From the NCBI GenBank assembly GCA_963853835.1, contig OY970825.1, positions 36,800,908-36,864,907 on the forward strand: a stretch of DNA of 64,000 nucleotides, in the 5' to 3' direction. Position 1 is the stretch's first letter, and every line of letters starts with the position of its first letter. The notes under the pieces are model-generated. The model was given only the letters and a program-made list of their open reading frames with translations. It made no database searches and was not told where the DNA came from. Of this stretch, positions 33,690 to 46,640 are shown in pieces. The DNA is from Calendula officinalis (taxonomy: Eukaryota > Streptophyta > Magnoliopsida > Asterales > Asteraceae). The translations under genes were made by a program, and so were the position numbers.

Positions 33690-34840
33690 ACAAAACCATA
33701 TTGTTGGGTTGATCGATTGATGTATGTAGATCATATGCTTATGAGAACCTACGTTTCAATTTATTTACAGATTTACTTATGCGACTAAATAATCATTTTT
33801 GGTGTTAAAAAGGAAAATTTATATGTAAATATAAAACATTGGATTATGGTATATTTGTGCATGCTGTTTTTGACTTATATTCATTGATTAGTGTCATCAT
33901 TAGCTTCCTGTTAATTAGTCTTGTGAGTCTAAATATACTAAAATATAAATTAATCATAATTTACAATACCAAACAGGGAATTTTCTGACAGAAATCCGTC
34001 GTTGAACCCCTTTTCCAACGGATTTTCAACAGAATAGTTCGTTAGAAAAAAGCGTGACAAAATCCGTCACTATGCAAAGCGGATTTTCGCCAAATCACCC
34101 CCCCCCCCCACCCCCACTAAACATTCTACCTTCATTGGTATGACGCTTGTTAAACAAGTAGAAGGCAACTGTGTGAGACCCATTTTGGGCTTTAACACTA
34201 GTGAGGACAAGTTTAACATGAGAATTAAAGCAATGTCATGGGCCAAAATGTGTTTAACATGTTTTTAACATGGCATCCACATATTGTGTTCTTAATAAAC
34301 AATAAATAAATCATATTTTGAGTAAATGGAACAACAACTACATCGAATGAGTGAAACACGAATTGAATAAATAAATCATATATTATAGGGCCAAAAGCCA
34401 TTTACGTATCAGTAATTCAGCATGAGAATATCATAAAACTATAATACTTCTAGGGGCGGAACTAGAAAATTCCACCAGTGGTAGCACCCTTGTGGTGATA
34501 TAAAGAATTTTTTTTTGAAATATATAGGGTTAAAAAGAAAAAAGTTGAAATATATGGGCTGAGAAAAAAAATTACTTGTAATATAGAGGCTAAGAAAGGA
34601 AAAAAAGTTGATTATTATAAGTAAGAAAGACAAGATTTGAACTCTAGACCTCCTCTACAAATGGACAAGGTGTTAGCCAGCTGTGCTAGCAAACATACTT
34701 GTATTATTATGACTTTTCGGATATATATTAATGTATTCAAAATACAATAACAAAAAAAAAAAGTTCCGAAAATTTAACGTACCGAAATTTTTCGAGTAGT
34801 AGCACGTGCCACCGTGTGCTACATACTACATCCGCCCCTG
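33690..34840. other. Gene-free stretch with transposon fragments
   Basis: 33970-34090 contains repeated AAATCCGTC / GGATTTTC words (AGAAATCCGTCGTTGAA, CAACGGATTTTC), like the ends of some CACTA or Harbinger elements, but no ends could be fixed. A C run lies at 34098-34109. About 34632-34705 has a minus-strand tRNA-like block (box A-like TAGCACAGCTGGCTAACAC, box B-like GAGTTCAAATC). No gene. Confidence 0.4.
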
Positions 34841-34844
34841 AATA

Positions 34845-35070
34845 CTTCCTCTGTTTCAAAATAATTGATACACTTTCCATTTTTAGGTGTTTCAAAAGAC
34901 ACATATACCCTTCATTTAATTTTTAAAAATCATTAAATTTATTTTAATCAATATTATGTGTGATCATCTTCCACTAACTATCAAATTTAATATAATTAAC
35001 ATTCATTATCATATTTTGCCTAAAAAACCGTGAACTCTAATTTATATCACTTATTTTGAAGCGGAGGAAG
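34845..35070. mobile_element. Stowaway-type MITE, copy 3
   Basis: Ends CTTCCTCTGTTTCAAAATAA and its complement, flanked by TA. 226 bp, internally deleted relative to copy 1. Confidence 0.75.
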
Positions 35071-35267
35071 TATATTATGAAGTCAAAACTAATTTGAGTT
35101 TTCCAGTATGGCCAAATGCCAAAGGTTTTTATAGAATTAACATCAAAACGAACTATACGTATAATTTTGTTGGATTTAAACATATTGTTGCTATTTGGGC
35201 CAAGTTAAACATATGTCGAAACAAACATCTGCCTACCTTAAAATTTTCAAATTACTAAAAAAAAAGC

Positions 35268-36106
35268 GTAAATTACAATGAAGGTCCACATGATTTACCA
35301 CTTACTGCAAGCACAGTTCCTTAATTTCATTTATTACACCAGCCGTCTCTGGTGTATACAATTTTTTACACCCATGGTCCCTACTGCCCTTAATTTATTT
35401 TAAGTGACAAAAATACCCTTTTGGTCTTTTGTAATAAAGCGAAAATAAGAGACCATTAATGTAATAAGTAATAAACCAAAGGGACAATACGTGAAATTTA
35501 CTTTATTAATTGATTTTTTATTTTTTTTCTTTAATTCATATTCTCCCGCCACATTCAAACTCACCAACCACATCTATCTCTTTGAATTTAAACCTCAATC
35601 GACATGAGTGTGCAAAACACCAATTCATCTGGCGACGTGCGTCAATTGTATGAATCAATTCAGGTCGATAGAACATCATAGGCAACGAACAACTGGAAGA
35701 GGCAACGGGGGGCAGGCGTTGGTGATGGATCGACTTTTCAGGGGGTTGGTGGCGCGACGATAATGATTATTGGTTGATGTTTGAATTTAAAGAGATAGAA
35801 GTGGATGGTGAGTTTGAATGTAGCGGAAGAACATGAATTAAAAAGAGAAAATAATTAAAACAACAATTAATAAGGTAAATTTCACAGATAATCCGTGTGG
35901 TTTATCACTTATTACATTCACAGTCCCTTATTTTCGATTTATTACAAAAGGCCAAAGGGTATTTTCGTCATATAGAAAAAGTTAAGGGCAGTAAGGACCA
36001 TAGGTGTAACAAATTGTATACACCAGGGACGTCTAATGTAATAAATACAGTTCAGAGACAGTGGATGTAATAAGTGACAAACCACAGAGACCTTAATGTA
36101 ATTTAC
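35268..36106. mobile_element. 839-bp palindromic (foldback) element
   Basis: Left arm (35268 to about 35605, starting GTAAATTACAATGAAGGTCC) and right arm (about 35770-36106, complement starting GTAAATTACATTAAGGTCTC) match along nearly all their length with scattered differences. They leave a spacer of about 165 bp. Such long arms fit MULE-derived foldback elements. A transcript would fold into a long hairpin. No clean target duplication seen; no coding capacity. Confidence 0.75.
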
Positions 36107-38479
36107 TCTAAAAACAAATTAAAGGTTAGTTTAGATTTTTTTATTTTTACCCTCTAAAGATATACTTCGTATAAAAGATTACATTTGACTTTAGGCTGAA
36201 TTCATGTTTTGTTAAGCTTATAGGATACTATAAGTTCGGGCCCGTCGGCCATATAATTAACTAGTTAGTTTAGTCCCGCATGATGCCGCGAGGATTTTTA
36301 TATAATACATAAAATATTATTTATCAGTATTCATATAACACTATAAATATAATTTTATTTTAAAAAGAATAATGTTTTAGGATTAAAGAGAAAGAAAAAT
36401 AATCAAAGAATAAAGGATGCTAAAAAATGATAGAAAAAAAGAAGAATCCGTCAGCCTAATCATAGTTAGAAAGTATAAACATATCTATATATAATAATTT
36501 TATAATAATATGAAGTCCTTGTTAGAAGTATATAATTCTAATTCTAATTGTAATATAATATAATAAATATATATAATGAAAGTAGTGATTCTCCTGCTTT
36601 CTTGTGAAAGGAAATTAATTCTATCCACAAAGTCAAAACAAATGTGGCGCAAGAAAAATAAAAATTAACTTGTATCGTAGCCACTATTCATCAACTTTGC
36701 AAAATGTATAATATACTATTGTGCTTTAAGTCTAAATCTTAAGACGATTTTAGTTTATATTTTTACAAACAAAAATAAAAATAATAAATGATTCAGCTCT
36801 ATTTGTGACGGTTAAACCAAGGTTATTCAACTAATTCGTGATTCGCAATGTAAGACCAAATTGCACAAATAACTTAAATGAATGGTATATTTTGTAATGA
36901 GCCTTTTTTAATTCTTTTGGAGCTTTTTGAAGTTTTTTTTGCTGGTTTTAAGTTCTTTTTATATATAAAATAGAGAATTTTTACAGAGTAATATTTATCT
37001 ATACATAACAATTTCATATTAAAAGACAATCATGTCTTTATTAAGAGGGGTCAATGTAAAATGTGATAAAAAAAAATAAATGACATTGAATATGAAATTG
37101 CTCTGTATAAAAGTTGCTCTATAAGAATGACCTCCTATAAAATATATAAGCTCATACAAACATAAAAGCTTTGTTTGGAATGGATGCAAGATTTTTAACT
37201 TTAAAAGCTGCTTGAAATTATTTCTAAAGAGCAGTTGAATCTTTAAAAAAAATAATTACTAGAATACAATCAAATAATCAAATTTCTACCACATTTAACT
37301 TTTCATATATCGTTTTATGCAAGGACGTCGTCAAGATTTTGAAGGCCCTGTGCGAAAATATGAAATTAAGACTCCTAAATATAAATTTTTTTCCATTGCC
37401 ACATGTTACCATCAGCCACCTTCAGTCGACACTGAAGACCATCAAAAAGATCAAAAACTGACATATACAATTAAATGTCGCTGTTTTGTGCGAATCCGAT
37501 TCTAGTAGTAAAAAAACTGATCATGGCTTTTTTATGTTATTTAAAAAATATTTTGCTTTAATCATTTATCTAGATTCATTTTTATCGTTATACGATTATA
37601 TCCCATATAAGAAACAAAAGTATTTATCTAGTCTTGAATCGTTTTGAATCAAACATGTTATAATGATAGAAAACAAGACAAGTAAAGCGACATGTCCTTG
37701 ATTGGTGTCTTTTAAATGGGAATTATTTCGTAGTTATGTCAAATCATATTACTTCTTTGATTTTGAAGTCAAAAGGCATGCATAAAGTTCGTCAAAATTG
37801 GAAAGCGAAGCAAGATATTATTTTTTGACCCATCACATTATTAATATGATTGACAAAAAAAATCTGTAGTGTTCGAGTGGATAAACTTTGCTCTTCAAAA
37901 ATGATTAATTCTCAATAGTTTCTAAGTTCAATTCGTAGGAGCAACACAAGTTACCTCTTGTGAACACAAATGTTTATCTATGTCGACTCCAAATTACCTA
38001 TACATCTTGAGATAAATCGACTCGTAAAGAAAGTTAAATATACATGTTAAAAAAATATTATTGCTTAGTGCAAAGATAATAAGAAAACTTTGAGTAAGTT
38101 AATAAATTATTCCTATGATATTTCAGATTATTTAAGTATCACATAAATACATCAACAATCAGATAAAAAAAATCCATAATAAACAAAATCTAAAATAAAT
38201 AGCTAATTCTTTAGTGGGCATATAAAACTAATTATACTTAGGGGTGTTTGGGATTGTATATTGAATATAAATTAAGCATTTCAGAAATGGATAATATGAT
38301 AAAGTGCAGTTATAAAACAAGATTTTGAAAGATAATGTTTGTATTTAATTGTATTGTTTGAAATCGTAATAATCATATAATTAGCTTTTTAAAGTTTGAC
38401 AAATTAAATTATTTGTTTAGTTAACATGTAAAATATAAATAACCGGTTTTTAAAATGTAATAAACATCTCCCCACTTAC
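36107..38479. other. Gene-free AT-rich stretch
   Basis: A Helitron-like 3' end on the minus strand lies at 36261-36300 (CTAG 36261-36264, hairpin around GTCCCGCATGATGCCGCGAG). A plus-strand tRNA-like SINE remnant lies at about 37858-37990 (GTTCGAGTGGATAAAC, then AAGTTCAATTCG). The open frame at 37317-37505 has no recognisable motif. Nothing else seen. Confidence 0.4.
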
Positions 38480-38849
38480 TTTATCAAATCACATGTGATT
38501 AAGTCATACACGTAATTATTAAATAAATATTATTTTTTAATTAAAAAAATTAATATAAAAAATAAAACTAATATAAAAAATTAAAAAAAAAAATAAAAAA
38601 ATTTGAATTTTTTTAAGTGCCAAATGACCAAAATATCCCTTCATAATAAAAAAAATAAAAAAATAAAAATTCTAAAATTAAAAATTAAAAATAATAAAAA
38701 AATATTTTTATTTTTTTAAAAATGACCAAAATACCCCTCTATATATAAAATATGTGATCAATATTGACCATTAGATCTTATTGATCAATGGTTGAGATTT
38801 GTTCCTCGGAACTTCCTAAAACTAATGGAGATCCTTGAACGCAACTCTG
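38480..38849. mobile_element. Truncated MULE MITE (right half)
   Basis: Matches the right half of the element at 44412-45292, from ATCACATGTGATTAAGTCAT through GACCAAAATACCCCTC to the terminal TCCTTGAACGCAACTCT. The left terminus is missing. Most of the core is A/T-homopolymer DNA. Confidence 0.7.
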
Positions 38850-40006
38850 ACAAGATAAATGTTCTTTTAATACATTTTATTAACCACTCGTTTTAAATTA
38901 TTTGTATTTCTAAACTGCAACAAATAGATAATACGCTTAAATCAGAATCCAGAACAAAATAAAAGAAGTTCCATAATCTAAACAAAATCTATAGACATAC
39001 TAAAATAAATAGCTAATTCCATAGTGGGTATATAAAAGTAATTTTTTAATAACATATTTATTATTTTTATTCAAGACATTTGGCGTATAATCCAATAAGC
39101 TTACAAGAAAATGCGTCTAGGTTCTATTCATGTAATCACAGTAGGACCAAGAAATCAGAAACCACCCTTTGTTTATTTTGTTAGTGTCTTTCACTTCATT
39201 AATAAATTAAAGTATTTTTCCATCTCCGTCCAATTTTATGCTAAAAAATTGAATCTTGATTAAAGATTGATCGATATATATTATATATTTGTGTATAGAT
39301 TGATCCAATTTTATGCTAAAAAATTCAAGAAGTGTTAAATCACAAGAACCTTGCAGACTTATGCCTTTTTTTTTTTTCCTTTTCAGAATTTTATGGTGAA
39401 TAATTGATCAAATTAACGGAGGTTTCTTGTTTTAATTAGCTCGATTTTCGTCTTGTTTAATGGGTTTTTGTTTTTTGGTTGGTGGATTGTTACTTTAAGC
39501 TCAAGTTGGTAAAACTCTGTTAAGGGTTTTGGGGTCAACGATTCAAGAAACCTAACATAACAAGCTTCTGAAGTTGCTTAATCTGAACCAAAAATAAGGT
39601 TTGTTTCTTCAAAACGAAGTTAATTGCTTTAAAGATTCGATCTTTTTCATTTGGGTTTTCTGTTTTACACATAATTGAAACAGAGTATAGAAACTAACTG
39701 AGATTTGATTCCAAGAAACACAATTAGGGCTTATAAAATCTTGGTCACTTATTGAAATGAGGTTTTGCTAGATCTTATGTTTATTAGGTTTTTGGGTCGA
39801 AATTTTCCATTTTGATTTTGGGGTCTTTGAAAAGCATGAATCTTGATGATTTCTTGAAATGGGTATTGCTAGATCTTAAAAATATGATCTTCTTTTAATG
39901 TTATCTTCAATTGGGTTGATACTTTCTGGTATATTTAGTTTAATTTTAGGTTTAGATTCTAGGGTTTCAAGAGGATTTCAAATTTCCCCCCGTTCTGGGA
40001 TGCAAA
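38850..40006 (+). promoter_or_regulatory. Promoter and leader region of the ethylene receptor gene
   Basis: Pyrimidine-rich leader-like sequence from about 39360 onward, with ATATATTATATATTTG near 39275-39290 as a possible TATA region. A 5'-UTR intron is plausible (donor near AATAAG/GTTTGT at about 39599, acceptor near TTCTAG at about 39961), as known in Arabidopsis subfamily-II receptor genes. It would remove the upstream ATGs in this region. This is inference from splice-like words only. Confidence 0.35.
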
Positions 40007-42698
40007 ATGTTGAAAAAAATGGTTTTTGGATTCTTGATCGCTTCTTTGACTGTCACTGTATCTTTAGCAAACGATCACGAATTCGCTCACTGTCATTGTG
40101 ATGACGAAGGATCATGGAATGCACATATAATTGAAAGCCAACGAGTGAGTGATTTCTTGATAGCAATTGCTTATTTCTCAATACCACTTGAATTACTTTA
40201 CTTTTTAAGTTGTTCAAATGTGCCATTTAAATGGGTAGTTGTTCAATTCATTCTATTCATAGTCCTTTGTGGTTTAACACATTTGATAAACGGCTGGGGG
40301 TATTACGGTCATCAAACATTCCAATTGATGATGGCACTTACCGTTGCAAAACTATTAACCGCACTCGTGTCTTGTGCAACTGCAATTACCCTTTTAACCT
40401 TGATCCCATTACTACTTAAATTCAAAGTTCGAGAACTTTTTTTGAAACAAAACGTTTTAGAACTCGATCAAGAAGTTGGTATCATGAAAAAACAAAAAGA
40501 AGCCGGGTGGCATGTTCGTATGCTTACACAAGAAATCCGAAAATCGTTAGATAGACATACGATTCTATACACCACTTTAGTCGAGCTTTCAAATACTTTA
40601 GTACTCCAAAATTGTGCGGTTTGGATGTTAAACGATCAAAAAACCGAAATGAATTTAACCCACGAATTACGACCTAATTCTTCACCTTATCATTCTTCAA
40701 TTCCCAAAAACGACCCCGATGTGTTAGAGATAACACAAAAGAAAGGTGTAACGATCTTGAGGGTAGATTCAGTACTTTCGGTACAAAGTAGAGGCGGGCT
40801 AGGTGAATCGGGCCCCGTTGCGGCTATCCGTATGCCAATGCTTCATGTTTCAAATTTTAAAGGCGGGACCCCCGAATTAGTCGACACGTGTTATGCAATT
40901 TTGGTTTTAGTTTTGCCAAATGAAAGTGAAAGAAATTGGAGTTTTGATGAGATGGAAATAGTCGAGGTTGTTGCGGATCAAGTGGCGGTTGCGTTATCAC
41001 ACGCGGCCGTTCTTGAAGAATCACAATCGATGCGTGAACAATTAGTCGAACAAAACCGTGTTTTACAACACGCAAAAGAAAACGCAATGATGGCTAGTCA
41101 AGCCCGAAACTCGTTTCAAAAAGTTATGAGTCATGGTATGAGACGACCCATGCATTCGATAATGGGCCTAGTTTCAATCCTACAAGATGAAAAAACGAGC
41201 CCGAATCAAACGAATATAACCGACACGATTGCTAAAACGAGTAGCGTGTTGTCCACTTTGATAAACGATATAATGGAGATATCCGCTAAAGATACGGGCC
41301 GATTACCGTTGGAAATCCGCTCGTTTCAATTACATTTAATGGTTAAAGAATCTTGTTGTTTAGTGAAATGTTTATGTATTAATCACGGGTTTGGGTTCAC
41401 AATGGATGTACCTAAATTGATACCGAATCTAGTTATGGGTGATGAAATGAGAACTTTTCAAGTTTTGTTACATATGGTTGGTAATTTGCTTGATGTTAGT
41501 GAAGTAGGTAAGTTGGTTATGTTTCGCGTTAGTTTAGAAAATGTGAATGAGGCTAGAAATGATAAAGTTTGGGGAACGGGCCGGCCCGCGGTTGAGGAAT
41601 TTGTGAATGTGAAGTTTGAGATTGGGACGGGTGATGGTGGTTTTTTATCAGAATTAGCGGGCTCGGGTTTGCATTCGGGTGTTAAGAAGCAAAATGTGAA
41701 TCGGGTTAAAAATAGTTTGAGTTTCAGTATGTGTAAAAAGCTTGTGCAGGTTAGAACACCTTTTTTTTAATTTTTAATAATTGTTATGTTACTTGATACT
41801 TGTTATGCCCATGAATTTTGGGATATTTGACTGAACACTGGTTAGGTAGAGGTTGAAATGGGTCGGGTTGGGTGACCCGAACCACTTTTTCTCCAAAACT
41901 ATGAAACTTTATTGGAAGTAACTAGTGGTTAAGTGTGATTAGAAAAAGTTATATTTTTTCAATAATATTATTAATTTTTAAATAAAATTATTTTTATGAG
42001 GTTTTATGCACTAAAATTTGTTTTAGGTATGACTTGCTTCCTTTCGGATTTTTGCCTATCATAGATAAATCATGTAACCCGAAACTTTTACCTATTATAG
42101 ATAAATTTTGCTAAACTTTTTTTTTTTTCTAATTTTTTTTATTTTATAGATGATGCAAGGTAAAATATGGATGTCCTCAAATTCCCAAGGACAAATACAA
42201 AGCACAAGTCTCGTTCTCCGGTTTCAAATCCAACAAGCGTTCAACCGACCAACGTTTGACCTCGGAAACTTTGTTGACCAACCAAAGTCAAACTCAATCT
42301 TCAGGGGCCTAAAAGTAATTTTAGCGGACGATGATGGCGTAAACCGTATAGTGACAAAAAAACTCCTAGAAAAACTTGGTTGCCACATCACCACCGTTGC
42401 ATCCGGTTTCGAGTGCTTATCTTCACTCGGGCCCACAACAAGCCCGTTTCATGTTGTGATTTTAGATCTCCACATGCCCGAAATGGACGGTTTTGAAGTG
42501 GCCACACGGATCAGGAAATTTAGGAGCCGAAATCGACCGTTGATTATTGCGTTGACTGCAAGTGCAGAAGAACAAGTTTGGGAAAGGTGTTTGCAAGTTG
42601 GGATGAATGGAGTGATTCGAAAACCGGTTCTTTTACGCGGGTTGGAAAACGAGCTTAGAACGGTTTTGCAACGAGCGGGTGAAAGGTTATCAAGTTAG
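40007..42698 (+). CDS. EIN4: Ethylene receptor, subfamily II, EIN4-like (763 aa)
   Basis: Exons 40007-41749 and 42150-42698 are joined in phase 0 across a 400-bp intron (GTGCAG/GTTAGA, TTTTATAG), giving 763 aa, close to Arabidopsis EIN4. Order: N-terminal hydrophobic segment (5-20); lumenal dimer cysteines 29 and 31 (CHC); three membrane spans (about 48-68, 74-94, 104-136) with Asp49 and the copper-ligand pair Cys88 and His92 (LCGLTH); GAF domain (about 170-335); histidine-kinase-like region with His376 (MSHGMRRPMH). I see no canonical N or G boxes, as usual for subfamily II. The receiver has acidic DD near 641, phospho-acceptor Asp687 (ILDLHMPEMDG) and Lys739. MMQGKIW after the intron and the receiver favour EIN4 over ETR2 or ERS2. 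Known role: ER-membrane receptor repressing ethylene responses through CTR1. The frame is intact. The alternative start is Met5. Confidence 0.95.
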
Positions 42699-44411
42699 TA
42701 GATATATATTTTTGCAACTAACATTTGTTCGGGTTTTTATACAAGCCTCATTGATGCAAAAGCTTATTGAACAGTCCTTTTAATCATTTAAATTATATAG
42801 TTACATGAATACATAGATTTATTTTAGGGTCATCTAATTGTTTGATTATGGTCTGACCGCTTCTTATTGTTTTTTTTTTTTTTCTTTCTAGTTTTTAGAT
42901 CGATATTTTGGCTTAGTTGTATCATGGTGTCCCTCCCATCAAGTGGTTGAGCGTTTAAAAGAGTTTATCTGGACTCATGATTCAATAACTATAAGTTATT
43001 TTAAATAGAATTAAACCAAATACTCTTTAAGGAGCTTATTGTGTTATCAAAATATTACACGCCCTTTAAAATATGGCAAAAAAAAATGTATAAACATGGT
43101 TGAGTTGTTTAATAACCTAAATTATTAAAGATTCAATATGATACATTGAACTTGTAAAAGTAGTCAATGTAGTATTATGACTAATTAATATGATCGCGTT
43201 TTCTTACATGATTTATTTCTCTTGTGATCCTTGACGATGATTTACTTCCTTTATAACTCTTGACGAGCTAAAAAATATACATTCAACTCAATATATAGTA
43301 ATTAGAAGCAAACCACGTGAAAATTAAGGTCAAATTAGTGAGTTATGATACTAAATTAACTATTCCAAGTTCAAGACATCATGTCACACCAGATAATTTA
43401 TGATAGTAGATCCAATCAACTAAGTTCCGTATACTACAGCATATTTTGGCCCTTAATTATCCAAATAACTAAAAGCCCAACTAAAGTCCTATTTTTTGGA
43501 AGCTATTGTTGACGAGCCTTTTCAAAAAGGAGTTATTTTGTCAAAATAAGTATAAGCTCTTTAAAAATCACTTATTTGTGTCTCTTCTTTTTATCTAAAA
43601 GAGTATATGTATATCTTTAGACAAAATATTCTACAAATCCTTTTAATAACATAAGACATCCATACATTTAGAAAAATATTTACTATATTGTTCATTTAAT
43701 GATTTATGTATAATATTAGAAAGAGTTGTAGAAATAATATACCCTTTTTTAATGTTTATAACTTTATATGATCATGTTATGTTTTTATTTTTCAAAGTTT
43801 TGGGCAAAATTATTAAACTCACCGTTTTTGTTGATTTGACCATTAAGCCAAGCCCATTGGCCCAATAATCTGGTCAATTCGTGTATAGATTGTCAAACTT
43901 AGATTACTTTCGGGGTGAAAGCTTTTACTTTCCAAGAATGAGTAATTTGGACAAAAAGGGTCAACGATAATTTAAATCAAATAGTCAAAATATTTTATGT
44001 CATTTTACGTTTTTTGGTTAACATTATTTGGAGCAGTTGATAACATAATATATAATGTTATATTAGATCACTTACGGATCGATTAATATTTATTTTCACG
44101 TGTTTTGCTAGTAAAAGTTCTTACAATTATCTTTAAAAAATTATTACTAAGTTGTATTTCTAATAATAAAAAATAATTTCTTAATTAATATATAGCTATT
44201 AATGCATGACATAGCATTTTATTAAAAGAGACTAAGGATTGTCATTACTATGTCTATGTTCTTATAATAACTCTTTCTCTAAGGCTCAATATAATTAAAT
44301 ATTATCAATATCACTATAATGTATATTTTTTTAGCATGTTGGTCTTGAACTCTTGATTTATTATTGTCTTTTAGTTATACTTTCTTTTTCTATAAAAAGC
44401 AATCACCTATA
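42699..44411. other. Gene-free region downstream of the ethylene receptor
   Basis: The 3' flank and likely UTR of the receptor gene lie in the first few hundred bases. The rest is AT-rich without a recognised gene or element up to the MULE at 44412. Confidence 0.5.
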
Positions 44412-45292
44412 GAGTTGCGTTCAAGGAGGTCCATGATTTTTACAAAGTCCCAAGGAACAAATCTCAACCATTGATCAATATGATCAAATGGTCAAGATTA
44501 ATCACATATTTTATACATAGAGGGGTATTTTGGTCATTTGGCACTAAAAAAAATTATTTTATTTTATTTTTTATTTTTTATTTTAAAATTTTAAATTTTT
44601 TTATTTTTTAAATTTTTAATTTTTAACTGAGTGGTATTTTGGTCATTTTGAAAAAAATATCATTTTTTATTTTTATTTAAAAAAAAAAAATTTCAAAAAA
44701 ATTATTTTTTTATTATTATTTTTTTAAAAATTATTAAATTTTCATTAATGACACATAATGTTATTTCATAGTGAATCACATGTGATTACATTCTGAATCA
44801 CATATGATTTAACTAAAACCTGATTTTACACTAAAATCACATGTAATTTACACTAAAATCACATGTGACTTACACTAAAATCACATGTGATTTTACACTA
44901 AAATCATATGTGATTAAGTTATATACGTAATTATCAAATAAATATTATTTTTAATTAAAAAAATTAATAAAAAAAATGAAAAAATAAAAAAATAAAAAAA
45001 TTTAAAAATAAAAAATAAAAAATAAAAAAATCGAAATTTTTTTTAAGTGCCAAATGACCAAAATACCCCTTCATAATAAAAAATAAAAAAAATAAAAAAA
45101 ATAAAAATTTTAAAATAAAAAATAAAAATAAAATAAATATAAAAAAAAAATTTTATTTTTTAAAAAATGACCAAAATACCCCTCAATATATAAAATATGT
45201 GATTAATCTTGACCATTAGATTTTATTGATCAATGGTTGAGATTTATTCCTTGGGACTTTCTAAAGATGATGGACCTCCTTGAACGTTTCTC
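44412..45292. mobile_element. MULE-type MITE, 10-bp target duplication
   Basis: ATCACCTATA on both sides (44402-44411, 45293-45302). Ends GAGTTGCGTTCAAGGAGGTC and GAGAAACGTTCAAGGAGGTC (complement) are inverted over about 120 bp. The centre holds homopolymeric A/T DNA and a five-fold repeat of TTACACTAAAATCACATGTGA-type units (44820-44920). Shares ends and CACATGTG words with 14049-15471 and 38480-38849. Confidence 0.85.
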
Positions 45293-45307
45293 ATCACCTA
45301 TAATATA

Positions 45308-45619
45308 CTTCCTCCGTATCAAAATAAGTGACACAAATTGGCTTACACGTTTTTTGAGGCAAAGATTAAAGTAGAGGTTAAAATAGATTAAAGTATATAG
45401 TTAGTGGAGGATGGGCCCCACTTTTCTTGATTAAAGTGATATTAAAGAGTTTTAAAAGTAAAAGTAAGGGTATAAGGGTAATTTCACTTTATTAAAGTGG
45501 ATAGTTAGTGGGTATGAGTCCCATTATTTTTACCAAATAAGGAAAGTTTTCAAAATATGTCACTTATTTTGATACACCCCAAAATGGAAAGTGTGTCACT
45601 TATTTTGATACGGAGGAAG
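45308..45619. mobile_element. Stowaway-type MITE, copy 4 (reverse orientation)
   Basis: TA-flanked, ends CTTCCTCCGTATCAAAATAA. Its interior reads as the reverse complement of copies 1 and 5. It begins only 5 bp after the target duplication of the preceding MULE. Confidence 0.85.
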
Positions 45620-45794
45620 TATTAGTATTTGCCAAAAAAGCACTTTAAGGTAAACAAAACTTTATAGTCTAAAACGATTATTACTCCATGTGTATGACAA
45701 TGCCTGGTGGGTCCTTAATTAGTTGCTTTTGTTTTGTTACAATTAACAAAAGCATATATATTGGTGTAGAATATTTTTCTTAGGTTTTAATGTA

Positions 45795-46107
45795 CTTCCT
45801 CCGTATCAAAATAAGTGACACACTTTCTATTTTGGGGTGTATCAAAATAAGTGACATACTTTGAAAATTTTCCTTATTTGGTAAAAATAGTGGGACTCAT
45901 ATCCACTAACTATCCACTTTAATAAAGTGAAATTACTCTTATACCCTTACTTTTACTTTTAAAACTAATTAATATCACTTTATTCAAGAAAAGTGGGACT
46001 CATCCTCCACTAACTATGTACTTTAATCTATTTTAACCTCTACTTTAATCTTTTACCTCAAAAAACGTGTAAGCCAATTTGTGTCACTTATTTTGATACG
46101 GAGGAAG
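45795..46107. mobile_element. Stowaway-type MITE, copy 5
   Basis: TA-flanked, 313 bp, same ends, and nearly identical to copy 1 at 13523. It is in opposite orientation to copy 4, 175 bp away. Confidence 0.85.
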
Positions 46108-46267
46108 TAATTGTCTTTCATAAATTAAGAAAATAAAGAGAAATTAAAAACATTGTGCTATATTAAAACCCAGTGGCTTCCAACACAAAGCAAGTTGGAC
46201 GTAAACCATTTCGGTTATTGGAAAATTTCTTCCAAATTGTTTCACACTTTAGGCTTTTTATACTTAA

Positions 46268-46640
46268 CTAGTAGGTTATCCGCGTAATGTGGCAGCGGAT
46301 ACCCTGTAACTAAATTTGACGGCGATCAAGTAGTGGGTGGTGACGACGGTAGTGATAGTGGTTGCTGGTTGTGGTCGTGCGGATAGTGGCTGCTGGTTGA
46401 CTGGGCGTTTTAAGTTTATGCGTTATATTGGATGTTTTTTTGAGATAAAACAAAGTATCATTTAGATCAATCGGTTAACACACAGTCAGTACTCGCAAAA
46501 GGTCTTGTGTTCGAATCCTGCAACCCATATATTTTTATTTTTGTGGTGTTTAAGATGTTACCCAAAGTAGAAATAAAATTAAGTTTAAGTTTAAGGCCTT
46601 CTATACTTAGAAATCCTAAATGCTTTAATAAGGAGTAAGA
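46268..46640 (-). mobile_element. Small minus-strand Helitron
   Basis: The 3' end lies at the left: CTAG 46268-46271, with the hairpin GGTTATCCGCG and GCGGATACCCTG read inward. The 5' end on the minus strand is TCTTACTCCTTATTAAAGCA, matching the starts at 936 and 9587. It is inserted between A (46267) and T (46641). It carries the family's tRNA-like module on the plus strand (TCGGTTAACACACAGT, then TGTGTTCGAATCC, about 46468-46520). Confidence 0.8.

Noticed and set aside
39898..40101. Open frame overlapping the ethylene receptor start
   Set aside because: Out of frame with the receptor, no motif, and partly inside a probable 5'-UTR intron; at most an upstream ORF.
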